Shown here: piece after piece, positions 1 to 9,113 of the stretch
Layout: every line of letters starts with the position of its first letter
Position numbering within the stretch: position 1 is the first letter of the stretch
Source of the DNA: an uncultured Desulfobacter sp.
Lineage (GTDB): Bacteria; Desulfobacterota; Desulfobacteria; Desulfobacterales; Desulfobacteraceae
Direction of reading: 5' to 3'
Assembly (NCBI RefSeq): GCF_963666675.1
Contig: NZ_OY762929.1
Coordinates: 5,118,001 to 5,182,000, forward strand
DNA: 64,000 nt
Made by a program: the position numbers and the translations under genes
The notes under the pieces: generated by a model
Told to the model about the DNA's origin: nothing
What the model saw: the letters and a program-made list of their open reading frames with translations, nothing else
Database searches by the model: none

Positions 1-394
1 GGATGGCAGTAATGATGGTTTTATCCACCGAAAACGTTTCCTGGGCTTTATCCAGGCTCGCCTTATGTGTGACCATATACTTTCGGGCATTGGCTATGGA
101 TTTTGGAGAAGAGAACTGATCATAGTTAAGGCTGGATTCCGAATGAACAAAAAACAGGGAAACACCCCCGGGATCAAAGAAAACGGCTTCATTGCCAAAC
201 AGATTTTTGGTCTTTTCCGGATCAAACCCGTCTTGAACGAGCCGCTGGGCAAGGCGGTCAAAATCTTTTGCCGGCCCCGCACCATCCGGTTCACCACCTT
301 GTTGGGCACAGCAAATATTAACCGAAAAACAACAGACGATCAGCGCAACAACAACGCTCAGAATGAATTTGGAGGAGGGATCGAAATTTCTCAT
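1..394 (-). CDS. lytic murein transglycosylase (MltB type), 5' part only
   Basis: The gene starts at an ATG at 394 and runs off the left edge, so about 131 N-terminal residues are visible. They begin with a charged start and a hydrophobic stretch ending in cysteines and Ala (a signal peptide or lipoprotein-like leader), followed by a segment typical of SLT_2/MltB transglycosylases: a DFDRLAQRL-like helix, a DGFDPE turn and a KASLDKAQETF stretch just before the catalytic domain would start. The family cleaves peptidoglycan glycan strands in the periplasm. The catalytic Glu lies outside the window, so activity cannot be judged. Family assignment rests on remembered N-terminal patterns. Confidence 0.7.
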   Translation of the reverse strand, partial: MRNFDPSSKFILSVVVALIVCCFSVNICCAQQGGEPDGAGPAKDFDRLAQRLVQDGFDPEKTKNLFGNEAVFFDPGGVSLFFVHSESSLNYDQFSSPKSIANARKYMVTHKASLDKAQETFSVDKTIITAI

Positions 395-546
395 ATTTGG
401 GGTATCTGCTCCCTTGCTGTAATAGTTTGAGGCAAGATATTGTCCTGTTGCAGGACCGTTCGACTGCTGACTATATAACGTATTTTGTTTTTGATTGCAT
501 TAAAAAAGTGCAGGGACCAAAAGAGATCACAGGCGAAACAACACGA

Positions 547-595
547 CAAAAAAAAACGGGCCCGGGAACACAGCCAAGGCGTCTCCCGGACCCGT
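547..595 (-). terminator. Rho-independent terminator after glnA
   Basis: A 12-bp inverted repeat (556-567 with 584-595, one G.U pair in RNA) encloses a 16-nt loop. On the minus strand it is followed by a run of nine T (548-556 read in reverse). It lies about 35 nt downstream of the glnA stop and should end the glnD-glnB-glnA transcript. Confidence 0.8.
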
Positions 596-628
596 TTGTC
601 AGGTCAATCCCAACAAGGGGCTGATGTT

Positions 629-2041
629 CTATATATCAAAGTACAGATAGAACTCATGGGGATGCGGACGGCTGATAACCGGTTTAACTTCGTTTTCCAT
701 TTTGTAGTCAACCCAGTAGTCAATAACGTCCTTGGTGAAAACATCACCCTTGAGCAGGAATTCATTATCTGCTTTAAGGGCTTCCAGAGCTTCTTCAAGG
801 CAACCCGGTGCGGACGGAATAGCAGCCAGTTCTTCTGCGGGCAGATCATAGATATTTTTATCCATGGGATCACCCGGATCGATTTTGTTCTGGATGCCGT
901 CGAGCATGGCCATGGCGATGGCGGAGAAAGCCATGTAACCGTTGGCGCTGGGGTCAGGCGTACGGAACTCAAGACGTTTTGCCTTGGGAGATCCGGAGTA
1001 CATGGGCAGACGGATGGCAGCAGAACGGTTCCGGCTGGAGTAAGCAAGTTTAATGGGCGCTTCAAAACCGGGCACCAGACGTTTATATGAGTTGGTGGTG
1101 GGGTTGGTGATGGCGCACAACGCTTTGGCGTGTTTCATGATGCCGCCGATGGCGTACAGGGCGTTGTCGGACATACCGGCATATTTGTTACCTGCAAATG
1201 TGGGCTCGCCGTCTTTCCAGAAACTCATGTGGGTGTGCATGCCGGTACCATTGTCACCATAGAGGGGTTTGGGCATGAAGGTAACGCATTGTCCGTATTT
1301 GGCAGCCACATTTCTCAGTACATATTTGAACCAGGCAAGTTTATCACCCATGTTCAGCAGAGAGTCAAACCGAAGGTCGATTTCAGACTGACCGGCAGAC
1401 GCAACCTCATGATGCTGGCATTCCATGTCGATCCCCAGATCCTGCAGGGTCAGCATCATTTCAGTTCTCATGTCCTGATAGGTGTCTGCGGGAGGCAGGG
1501 GGAAATAACCGTGTTTGGGTTTGATTTTGTATCCCAGGTTGGGTTCGGAACCGTCACCGGTGTTCCAATGTGCTTCCGGAGAGTCAATTTCAAAAAAGGA
1601 GGCATGGGGATCAGAAGAGTAACGGATATTGGAGAAGATAAAAAACTCGGGCTCTGGACCTACAAAAATGGTGTCGCCCAGGCCGGTGCTTTTGATATAG
1701 GCTTCAGTTCTTTTGGCAATGCCGCGGGGATCCCTGGAGTATCCTTCACCGGTGATGGGGTCATGGATGTTACCAATAACAGCCAGGGTCGGCACTTTGA
1801 AAAACGGATCAATTTTTGCCGTACCGGCTTCGGGAATTACGTTCATGTCGGAGTTGTCGATGTTCTGCCATGCCCTCATGGAAGAACCGTCAAAGCCGAA
1901 ACCATCTTCAAAAGAAGCTTCTGTCAGTTCTGATACAGGCACACTAAAGTGCTGCCAGGTCCCGATGAAGTCCATATAGCGGATATCAACGACTTTAACG
2001 TCATTTTCTTTTGCCATTGCCAATACTTCTTTTGGTGTCAT
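629..2041 (-). CDS. glnA: glutamine synthetase, type I
   Basis: Glutamine synthetase (470 aa, the usual GSI length) makes glutamine from glutamate, ammonia and ATP in the cytoplasm. The sequence has the N-terminal beta-grasp region and the catalytic domain with the NPTTNSYKRLVPG glutamate-binding loop and the SRNRSAAIR ATP-binding segment. Tyr398 in NIYDLPAEE matches the adenylylated tyrosine of GSI-beta enzymes, so covalent control through GlnE/PII is expected; glnE itself is not in the window. It is the last gene of a glnD-glnB-glnA operon, 86 nt after glnB, and ends in a strong terminator. Confidence 0.97.
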   Translation of the reverse strand: MTPKEVLAMAKENDVKVVDIRYMDFIGTWQHFSVPVSELTEASFEDGFGFDGSSMRAWQNIDNSDMNVIPEAGTAKIDPFFKVPTLAVIGNIHDPITGEGYSRDPRGIAKRTEAYIKSTGLGDTIFVGPEPEFFIFSNIRYSSDPHASFFEIDSPEAHWNTGDGSEPNLGYKIKPKHGYFPLPPADTYQDMRTEMMLTLQDLGIDMECQHHEVASAGQSEIDLRFDSLLNMGDKLAWFKYVLRNVAAKYGQCVTFMPKPLYGDNGTGMHTHMSFWKDGEPTFAGNKYAGMSDNALYAIGGIMKHAKALCAITNPTTNSYKRLVPGFEAPIKLAYSSRNRSAAIRLPMYSGSPKAKRLEFRTPDPSANGYMAFSAIAMAMLDGIQNKIDPGDPMDKNIYDLPAEELAAIPSAPGCLEEALEALKADNEFLLKGDVFTKDVIDYWVDYKMENEVKPVISRPHPHEFYLYFDI

Positions 2042-2127
2042 TTTTTTACCTTTCTATCTAAAATAAAGTTATTGTGGGTTTACCCCGTTTTTTGGGTTTA
2101 ATAGTGGGCGTAAAAACACCTTAACCG

Positions 2128-2466
2128 TTAAATTGCATCGTCTCCGCTTTCACCGGTTCTAACCCGGATGGCGCCTTCAACCGGCAGTACAAAAATCTTA
2201 CCGTCACCGATTTTACCGCTGTTTGTTGCAGACCGTATAGTTTCCACGGTTTCGTCAAGTCGGTCGTCGGTCACAACAATTTCAAGTTTAATTTTCGGAA
2301 CAAAATCGACAACATATTCCGCGCCGCGGTAAATCTCTTTGTGCCCTTTCTGCCGGCCATATCCATTAACTTCTGTAACGGTCATGCCGTAGATGCCGAT
2401 TTCGCTCAAGGCCTCTTTGACATCATCAAGCTTAAAGGGTTTAATAATTGCCTCAATTTTTTTCAT
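2128..2466 (-). CDS. glnB: nitrogen regulatory protein P-II
   Basis: A 112-aa PII signal protein. The T-loop carries Tyr51 in RGAEYVVDF, the uridylylation target of GlnD. The C-terminal half has the GDGKIFVLPV nucleotide-binding segment. It senses 2-oxoglutarate and ATP/ADP and passes the nitrogen signal to the glutamine synthetase adenylylation and NtrB/C systems. The start overlaps the end of glnD by 14 nt, indicating translational coupling. Placing the sensor beside its modifying enzyme and its main target glnA makes a compact nitrogen module. Confidence 0.97.
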   Translation of the reverse strand: MKKIEAIIKPFKLDDVKEALSEIGIYGMTVTEVNGYGRQKGHKEIYRGAEYVVDFVPKIKLEIVVTDDRLDETVETIRSATNSGKIGDGKIFVLPVEGAIRVRTGESGDDAI

Positions 2467-5086
2467 TCATGACCTCCTTTGACTGTATCTGTGGAAGACG
2501 GTTAATAATAGCGGTTTTTATCTGATTTAATTTTTCTTCTGATTCTATTTTCTGGTCTCCTTCAATATTCCGGACATAAAAAACGTCAATCACCTGATCC
2601 ACCTTGGTGGCGACCATGGCAACGTTAACGTTGATACCGTTCCGGTACAAGGTATTGGTAATGGCAAACAGGAGTCCTGGAAAATCATAGGTTAAAACTT
2701 CAATAATCGTAAAAAAACTGGATGTTTCATTGTCAATGCGGACTTGGTTATCTTCGGGTCTGCTGCCGCTGGAGATGGTCACTTCAGTGGGAATTTTTTC
2801 AAGCACACTGTCCAGATAGTGATCATCTTCAAGGGCTTTGCTTAAATCCTGACCAGCCTTTTCCCATTTTTCCTTTTCAAAAAGCCGGTCCTGGGGCGGC
2901 CGGACATTAAAAATATCCAGAAAATGACTGTCCCCGAGAAAATAAGCCTGGGAGCCGACAATATCAATACTGTTCTGGAAAAATACCCCGGCAAGTTTGG
3001 AGTAAAATCCAGGCTTGTCCTTGCCGCAAATGGAGACGGTTCTCATATCCGACTCATTTTCTTTGGTGATCTGCCAGATATACTCCCGGTCGCCCAGGTT
3101 TCTAAACAGGTTGATATGATCCACGATGTTCTGGGGCGGCACATACAGCAGGTAGCGCCGGGACATGACGGACAACTGACGGGTGACCTCTTCTTCCCGC
3201 CAGCTTTCGCGCAGCAGGGCCAGAACGTCTTTTTTCTTTTTATCAATAAGCCGCTGGGTTTTCTTGGATGCAAGTTCCCCTGTTTTGATGATCCCCATGG
3301 TCTTGAAGAACAGATCTTTGATCAGATTTTCCGTCCAGTCGTTCCAGGCCTTGGGCCCGGTGGCCTTGGAATCGGCCACCGTGAGCAGAAACAACATGCG
3401 CAGCAACCGGATTTTCCCGATCTTGTGCGCGGTATAAACGGCGGTCTCCTCATCATAAATATCCCGTCGGGTGGCGGTCTTTGCCAGGAACAGATGGTTT
3501 CTAATGAGGAAGAGAATATCTTCTTTTTCCACGGAACTGAATCCAAGACGGTCGATAACAGGTCCGGCTATTCCGGCCCCCCTGCGGGAGTGCTCCTTGG
3601 CAGGGTCGGCTTTACCGATGTCATGGAGCAGGCCTGCCACAAGCAGTACATTCTTATTTCTTATCTCTTTGAATACCGAGTTATACAGGGTCCCCATCAT
3701 GGTGTCGCCGGGGTCCTTGAAGCTGTTGAGAATCTGTACGCAGCGGATGGAATGTTTGTCCACGGGAAACAGGTGATACTGATTATACTGAATCTTATGT
3801 ACCAACGGCCCGAATTCAGGAATAAACTGGGCCAGGATGCCGGTGGAAAGCATGACATTCAGCACGTTGAATTTCCATAGCGACATACCCAGTATCCGCT
3901 TGAAAATTTTGACACATGCCGGATCCGAGCGCAGCTCATCGTCCACAAGGTGCCGGAATTCCGATGCCACCCGCCGGGCCTCAATGGAGAGGGGTATCCG
4001 GGTCTGGCCGCTTTCAAGAAAAATGCGAAGCAGCAGGTCGGGATGCTGCATAATTGTCACGGTATTGGCAAAACAGAGCCGACGCTTTTTGACGACCAGG
4101 CCGTCGGTTTTGGTCGGCCGTGGATTCACCGTCTCCTTTTTAACCCGGCAGGTGGAGACAATATCTTCAAAGGTGATCTGGTAAATCTGCTTTAAAAAGT
4201 CCATTTTTTCATGCAGTTCACCTAGGAAAACCTCGACCTGGGGCGCCCCTTCAGTATCTGCATAATCCATCAGACCCGCCACTTCGGCCTGGTGTTCAAA
4301 ATGCAGGGTATCGCTTTTGCGGTTGCAAATATAGTGCAGACGGTTACGCACATCCCAGATATAGGTTAACGCATCTTCCAGATTGTCGTATTCAAAATGG
4401 GATAAAAACCCATAATATTCCAGATCCCGGCGGGTTTTGATATTGGATTTGATTTTTGCATACCACAGCAGGGTGTGGTAATCCCGAAGACCGCCAACTC
4501 CGGATTTCAAATCTGGGGAGACCAGATAGGAAGAGTCACCGAAATCTTCCAGGCGTTTTTCTCCATTTTCGTATAAAAAGTTAAGCGTAGGCTTCAAATG
4601 CTTTGCGGCCAGTTGCTGCCTGAATCTTTCCATAAATTCGGAATAGATCAAGGACGCGCCGCAGATAAACCGGGCATCGAGCACCGTGGTCAGAATATCA
4701 AAACGCTCAAAGGACATTTTGATACACTCGTTAATGCTCCGGACGGCGTAGCCGACTTCAAACCTGGCATCCCACAGGGGATACAAAAGTTCCTGGACAA
4801 AGGCCTCCACATCCGGGGGAATGGCTTTATCAAAAAGGATAAGCAGATCAACATCGGAATGGATACATTGCTCTTTTCTTCCGTACCCCCCCAGGGCAAT
4901 GATGGCAAAAGGATTACCCGAGATGACCATTTTTCTTGCGGCAATACTTTTTTCAAACACGCGGTAAAAGTATTCATCAAGACGGGTGGTCATCCTTTCC
5001 AGGAAATTCTTCTCTTGTCCCTGGAGATACTGATCTATCAGCTCTTGTTTCTGTTCAATTAATAGTTTGGCTTCAGGGCTGTCCAT
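2453..5086 (-). CDS. glnD: bifunctional uridylyltransferase/uridylyl-removing enzyme
   Basis: The 877-aa length matches GlnD. In order: an N-terminal nucleotidyltransferase domain with GGYGRKEQ and HSDVDLLIL (the DxD metal site) near residues 65-85, the GlnD PII-uridylyltransferase region, an HD phosphohydrolase domain with LLHDIGK near residue 480, and two C-terminal ACT domains that sense glutamine. It uridylylates PII in nitrogen limitation and removes UMP when glutamine is high. First gene of the operon; a sigma-54 promoter lies about 110-125 nt upstream of its start. Confidence 0.95.
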   Translation of the reverse strand: MDSPEAKLLIEQKQELIDQYLQGQEKNFLERMTTRLDEYFYRVFEKSIAARKMVISGNPFAIIALGGYGRKEQCIHSDVDLLILFDKAIPPDVEAFVQELLYPLWDARFEVGYAVRSINECIKMSFERFDILTTVLDARFICGASLIYSEFMERFRQQLAAKHLKPTLNFLYENGEKRLEDFGDSSYLVSPDLKSGVGGLRDYHTLLWYAKIKSNIKTRRDLEYYGFLSHFEYDNLEDALTYIWDVRNRLHYICNRKSDTLHFEHQAEVAGLMDYADTEGAPQVEVFLGELHEKMDFLKQIYQITFEDIVSTCRVKKETVNPRPTKTDGLVVKKRRLCFANTVTIMQHPDLLLRIFLESGQTRIPLSIEARRVASEFRHLVDDELRSDPACVKIFKRILGMSLWKFNVLNVMLSTGILAQFIPEFGPLVHKIQYNQYHLFPVDKHSIRCVQILNSFKDPGDTMMGTLYNSVFKEIRNKNVLLVAGLLHDIGKADPAKEHSRRGAGIAGPVIDRLGFSSVEKEDILFLIRNHLFLAKTATRRDIYDEETAVYTAHKIGKIRLLRMLFLLTVADSKATGPKAWNDWTENLIKDLFFKTMGIIKTGELASKKTQRLIDKKKKDVLALLRESWREEEVTRQLSVMSRRYLLYVPPQNIVDHINLFRNLGDREYIWQITKENESDMRTVSICGKDKPGFYSKLAGVFFQNSIDIVGSQAYFLGDSHFLDIFNVRPPQDRLFEKEKWEKAGQDLSKALEDDHYLDSVLEKIPTEVTISSGSRPEDNQVRIDNETSSFFTIIEVLTYDFPGLLFAITNTLYRNGINVNVAMVATKVDQVIDVFYVRNIEGDQKIESEEKLNQIKTAIINRLPQIQSKEVMNEKN

Positions 5087-5467
5087 GTCTGTTTAATATC
5101 TTTTTGACCTTTTAATATGTGTCCCTTTTTCGGCAAAACCGCTCATACACCCGACCAAAAACCTAAAAATACGTTTCACTATGGTTAGTGATTACTGCAA
5201 TGGATGTGCCAACCCTTTATTTTCAAGTAGTTACCATACATCAAGACGGATGTATTTTGCAAATCAACGAAAAGATCGGGATTTATTACAGTAATGTTTA
5301 TTTCAAAAGGCGGTATATTACTTTTTTGTAACTACCGCCGAGTATGGGCCTAAAGTTTAGCAGGCGGGTAAATGATATGTCAAATTTCTGAAAAAGCATG
5401 AATAATCAGCCAGACACATGAGGTGCTTGGCTGTGGAAAACGAAAACCAATCGGCGAATAACCACCG
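5087..5467. other. intergenic region between glnD and tatA
   Basis: 381 bp, AT-rich, with no supported gene. It holds the sigma-54 promoter at 5196-5211. A weak 6-bp inverted repeat around 5407-5433 follows tatA but has no good T-run. Nothing else is recognised. Confidence 0.6.
5196..5211 (-). promoter_or_regulatory. sigma-54 promoter of glnD-glnB-glnA
   Basis: On the minus strand 5211-5196 reads TGGCAC-N5-TTGCA, a perfect match to the RpoN consensus with the invariant GG (-24) and GC (-12) separated by 10 nt. The expected transcript start is near 5184, about 100 nt before the glnD ATG at 5086. Position and orientation fit nitrogen-regulated expression of the operon. No clear activator palindrome was identified. 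Confidence 0.75.
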
Positions 5468-5656
5468 CTAATCTTTATCTATTTTTTCGGGTTCCTTCTC
5501 TTTATCGTCATCAATGGGCTCTTTTGTTGCTTTTTTGAAATTTTTAATGCCCTTTCCCAAACCGGCACCGATCTCGGGTAACTTACCCGCGCCGAATATA
5601 ATAAGGATAATCACCAGAATTATTATTAACTCCGGCATTCCCAGACCACCAATCAT
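5468..5656 (-). CDS. tatA: Sec-independent protein translocase subunit TatA
   Basis: A 62-aa TatA/E protein: a short periplasmic N-terminus, one transmembrane helix rich in Ile/Leu/Val (about residues 7-21), the FG hinge in IFGAGKLPEIG, an amphipathic helix GAGLGKGIKNFKKA, and an acidic/lysine tail. It forms the pore for folded proteins in the Tat system. It stands alone here (tatB/tatC are not adjacent), which is common in this group. Confidence 0.93.
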   Translation of the reverse strand: MIGGLGMPELIIILVIILIIFGAGKLPEIGAGLGKGIKNFKKATKEPIDDDKEKEPEKIDKD

Positions 5657-5960
5657 GATTTAAGCTCCTCGTTTTGTTCATGGTGTTACTATAAAATAAT
5701 CAAATTACCTCATTAGCATTTAACCTGTACGAAGTCAATCATTAAGGATTTGTGCGAGCCCAGCAGAACATTACATTTTTGCAACAAGACGATCGCGTTC
5801 TTTTAAATACGGATCACACCCCGGCATTGAGCCGTCTTCCCTGCCGACACTCAATATTTTAACAGGGGGACACATTAACCATTGACTATAAAAACCGAGC
5901 CTGCTACCCAAACAAATTAAGCTTACGCCTTTTGAACAAAATCGACATAACGGAGGCCCA
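5657..5960. other. divergent promoter region tatA / moxR
   Basis: 304 bp between divergent genes. A strong Shine-Dalgarno (CGGAGG) sits 6-7 nt before the moxR ATG. No confident promoter hexamers, hairpins or ORFs were recognised. Confidence 0.5.
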
Positions 5961-6812
5961 ATGACATCACATCAAGACGCACGGTTCCAAGGGGCGCCCA
6001 AATATGTGCTCGACCCCGAGCTTGCATCCATTGTCAATATATCCATGACCCTTGAAATGCCCCTGCTTTTAAAAGGGGAGCCCGGGACCGGTAAAACCAT
6101 GCTGGCCCATGCCATTGCCGACACCCTGGACATGCAACTGATTATTCTCAATGTCAAATCCAGCATGAAACTTGTGGAGGCCCTCTACCAGTACGACACG
6201 CTGACCCGTCTCAATGACTCCCGGTTCGGGGACTCCACCAGGGATGTCAGCAATATTGACGAATACATAAAAATGGGAAAAATCGGCCAGGCGTTCTGCG
6301 CCGAAAAGCGTACGGTGCTTCTCATTGATGAAATTGACAAGGCCGATACCGATTTCCAGGATGACATGCTCGACGTTTTGGACCAGATGCAGTTTGACAT
6401 CATTGAAACCGACAGCACCGTATCCGCCAGACACAGACCGGTGATCATCATCACATCCAATGCCAAAAAAGACTTGTCCGATCCCTTTCTCGGCCGGTGC
6501 AATTTCCATCACATTGCCTTTCCCGACCCCAAAATGATGCGTAAGATTATCCAGGTCCACTTTCCTGACATTGATTCCAAGCTGGCGGAAAATGCCATCA
6601 ATGCATTTTATGCAGCCAGGAACATTGACGGCATAGAGAAAAAGCCTGCCACCCGGGAACTGATCAACTGGATACGGGCGCTCCAGGCAGATCCAGACTT
6701 CAGGGCCCAGGATCTTCTCAAGGGCGGCCTGCCTTTCTTGGGCGTGATGTTTAAAAAAAGCCCGGACTATGAGCGGGCCAAAAACATGACCGGCCGCCCC
6801 AAACGGTTCTAG
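5961..6812 (+). CDS. MoxR-family AAA+ ATPase
   Basis: 283 aa. Walker A GEPGTGKT (about residues 38-45), Walker B LLIDEIDKAD (about 118-127), sensor 1 in IIITSNAKK, and an arginine finger near LGRCNFH. MoxR ATPases work with VWA-domain proteins as chaperones that assemble or insert metals and cofactors into enzymes (CoxD/CoxE, NorQ/NorD, GvpN). The next gene begins 8 nt downstream and encodes such a VWA protein, so the two should act as a pair. The client enzyme is not evident from neighbours. Confidence 0.88.
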   Translation: MTSHQDARFQGAPKYVLDPELASIVNISMTLEMPLLLKGEPGTGKTMLAHAIADTLDMQLIILNVKSSMKLVEALYQYDTLTRLNDSRFGDSTRDVSNIDEYIKMGKIGQAFCAEKRTVLLIDEIDKADTDFQDDMLDVLDQMQFDIIETDSTVSARHRPVIIITSNAKKDLSDPFLGRCNFHHIAFPDPKMMRKIIQVHFPDIDSKLAENAINAFYAARNIDGIEKKPATRELINWIRALQADPDFRAQDLLKGGLPFLGVMFKKSPDYERAKNMTGRPKRF

Positions 6813-6820
6813 GGCCATTC

Positions 6821-8014
6821 ATGTTTCTCAAATTCTTCTATACACTAAAAGAGGTCGGCATACCGGTTTCCCCCACATCTTTTTTGACCCTGCAAAAGGC
6901 ACTGCACCGGGGGCTGATCATCAGCCTTGACGATTTTTATACCTGCGCCCGGGCCGTGCTGGTGAAAAGTGAACGCTACTTTGATCTATATGACCAGGTA
7001 TTTGCCTACCACTTTGACGGGGTGCCCCTGCCCGAAGACGAAGGATTTGAAATCGACCAGATGGCCCAGGCCATGCTGGAAGAATGGCTCAAAGACCCCA
7101 AAAACATGGCCGATGCCCTGAACATTGATGAAGATGCCTTAAAAAAGCTGACACCCGATGAGCTGATCGACTATTTCAAAAAACGGCTCCAGGACCAGGA
7201 CGGGCGCCATGACGGCGGGAGTAAGTGGATCGGCACCGGCGGCATCTCACCGGTGGGCCATTCCGGGTATCATCCCGGCGGCATGCGCGTGGGCGGTGTT
7301 TCCCGGAACAAATCTGCGGTGAAGGTGGCCAATGAACGCAGATACAAAGATTACTCCACCCGGGGCCCCCTGACCCAGGCAAAAATCGGTGAGGCATTGA
7401 AACGGCTGCGCAACATGATTCCCGCAGGACCCAAGGATGTGATCAATGTGGATGAGACCATCCGGGCGACCCTGCGCAACGGCGGGGAAATCGAGCTCTT
7501 TTTTGACCGGGCCATGAAGGACAGGCTCAAGATCATCCTTGCCATTGATAACGGCGGATGGTCCATGGATCCCCATATCCAGGTGGTCCAGACCCTGTTC
7601 AACTACGCACGTGCCCAGTTCAAGGAGGTGAAAACCTACTTTTTTCACAACACCATCTACGATTATGTATGGGAAGACCCGTCCCGGTATAAAAAGCCCA
7701 AAAACATCATGGACTTTGCCCGGCTGGACCCGGAAACCCGACTCATTGTTGTGGGGGATGCCAGCATGGCGCCCTATGAACTGCTGGCCCATAACGGCGC
7801 CATCCATATCATGGACCGCAGCGGACGACCGAGCATTGAGCAGCTCAAATTCCTGACCGAAACATTTAAGAATGCCGTCTGGCTCAATCCGGTATCACAA
7901 CAGATGTGGCACTACACCCACACCATCATGGCCATTGCCCAGATTTTTCCCATGTACGAACTGTCCCTGGACGGACTGGAAAAAGCAGTCACAAAATTAA
8001 TGGAAAAAGCATAA
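6821..8014 (+). CDS. VWA-domain (CoxE-like) protein, partner of MoxR
   Basis: 397 aa. The N-terminal helical half includes a glycine-rich linker around residues 130-165. The C-terminal half is a von Willebrand A fold: ILAIDNGGWSMD occupies the MIDAS position, where the usual DxSxS is changed to DNGGWS, and VVGDASMAPYE follows. This variant MIDAS appears in a subgroup of CoxE-like proteins (from memory). Adjacent to the ATPase with an 8-nt gap, so one operon. Likely a cytoplasmic adaptor for enzyme maturation; client unknown. Confidence 0.8.
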   Translation: MFLKFFYTLKEVGIPVSPTSFLTLQKALHRGLIISLDDFYTCARAVLVKSERYFDLYDQVFAYHFDGVPLPEDEGFEIDQMAQAMLEEWLKDPKNMADALNIDEDALKKLTPDELIDYFKKRLQDQDGRHDGGSKWIGTGGISPVGHSGYHPGGMRVGGVSRNKSAVKVANERRYKDYSTRGPLTQAKIGEALKRLRNMIPAGPKDVINVDETIRATLRNGGEIELFFDRAMKDRLKIILAIDNGGWSMDPHIQVVQTLFNYARAQFKEVKTYFFHNTIYDYVWEDPSRYKKPKNIMDFARLDPETRLIVVGDASMAPYELLAHNGAIHIMDRSGRPSIEQLKFLTETFKNAVWLNPVSQQMWHYTHTIMAIAQIFPMYELSLDGLEKAVTKLMEKA

Positions 8015-8060
8015 TTCGTTTGGGCAAGAAGTCACCCAGACGAAAGGCCCCTTTCAAAGA

Positions 8061-8867
8061 CTATTTATCCGGCCACGCCGGATCTGACGGTATATCGTAT
8101 AAATTCAGCGTATTTTTAAATATGGCAGCGGCCAGTTGGTCCGGGTCTTCTTTGCGCACCGTTGCAAGGCATTCCATCACGGACCGGACAAAGGCAGGTT
8201 CATTGCGCCGGTGTTTATTTTTCTGGGGTTTGGGGGTCAGATAGGGGGCATCGGTCTCGATGAGCAGCCGGTCCCGGGGAATCAAGGGGACAATGCAGCG
8301 CAGGTACTCACCCCGCTGGAGAATGGTGAGAATCCCGGTAATGCCGATGTAATACCCCAGATCAAGGTATTTGAACATCTCCTCTTTTGTGCCGGAAAAA
8401 CAGTGCACCACCCCTTTCCGGGACTTGGGGCCGTCGGATTTCAAAATCTCATAAAACCGGCCGTTGGAATCGCGTTCATGGAAGATCATCGGCAGATCCA
8501 GTTTACCGGCCAGGGCAAGCTGGGCCGAAAAACAGGCCTCCTGGTCTTCCCGGGGTGAAAACATGCGGTTGAAATCCAGCCCGGTTTCCCCCCAGGCCTT
8601 GATGCAGTCATGGGTCAGGACCAGTTGCCGAAGCTCATTGAGCACCTGGGCGGAACATTGCACCGCATCATGGGGGTGAATCCCCACAGAGGTGTAAACA
8701 TGGTCAAACCGGGATGCGATACCTATGGCCTTTCGGGAGGTGACCCGGTCAATGCCCACCACCATGGTTGCCAGCACACCTTCCCGGCGCGCCCGGTCCA
8801 GGACCTGCGCCAGATCCTTATCGTAGCATTTATCGTCAATGTGGCAATGGGAGTCAAAAAGAATCAT
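8061..8867 (-). CDS. tatD: TatD-family metal-dependent DNase
   Basis: 268 aa, the full family length. Metal-binding and catalytic motifs of the TatD TIM barrel are present: DSHCHID at the start, SVGIHPHD, WGETGLDF, FHERDS, VHCFSGT and IETDAPYLTPKP. TatD enzymes are Mg-dependent 3'-5' exonucleases linked to DNA repair. Convergent with the MoxR/VWA pair, 46 nt apart. Name by family; not linked to Tat export. Confidence 0.9.
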   Translation of the reverse strand: MILFDSHCHIDDKCYDKDLAQVLDRARREGVLATMVVGIDRVTSRKAIGIASRFDHVYTSVGIHPHDAVQCSAQVLNELRQLVLTHDCIKAWGETGLDFNRMFSPREDQEACFSAQLALAGKLDLPMIFHERDSNGRFYEILKSDGPKSRKGVVHCFSGTKEEMFKYLDLGYYIGITGILTILQRGEYLRCIVPLIPRDRLLIETDAPYLTPKPQKNKHRRNEPAFVRSVMECLATVRKEDPDQLAAAIFKNTLNLYDIPSDPAWPDK

Positions 8868-8960
8868 TCATCTATATCCTATGGCTTCTTCCCTTTTTCT
8901 CGGCCCGGCAAACACGGCAAACTTTAATTTGACCCAACGCAACCAGGCCGTCAAAAATTG

Positions 8961-9010
8961 AAGCCTTCACTGATTTGGAAGAAGCCGGTTTACGGGGTCA
9001 GTGAAGGCTT
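8961..9010. repeat. 13-bp perfect inverted repeat
   Basis: 8961-8973 (AAGCCTTCACTGA) is perfectly complementary to 8998-9010, with a 24-nt loop and no T-run. It lies between the tatD and ftsE starts, upstream of the ftsE promoter. It could be an RNA hairpin, an operator or a remnant repeat; function unknown. Confidence 0.6.
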
Positions 9011-9039
9011 TGTGTAAGAAAAACTGTTTGCAGCACTCC

Positions 9040-9068
9040 TTGACACAGGCGGTTTATATCAGTAAATT
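9040..9068 (+). promoter_or_regulatory. candidate sigma-70 promoter of the ftsE operon
   Basis: TTGACA at 9040-9045 and TAAATT at 9063-9068 are spaced by 17 bp, 46 nt before the ftsE ATG. Good -35 element, fair -10. Confidence 0.5.
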
Positions 9069-9113
9069 TAATGTCAGTCAATTATTCCCCAAAGACCACA
9101 AGGCAAATCATAT

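Noticed and set aside
1130..1933. Long plus-strand open frame (267 codons) opposite glnA
   Set aside because: It is antisense to a strongly conserved glnA, has no ribosome site, and its product looks like reverse-strand translation.
2924..3880. Long plus-strand open frame (318 codons) opposite glnD
   Set aside because: Antisense shadow of glnD; no domain, no start signals.
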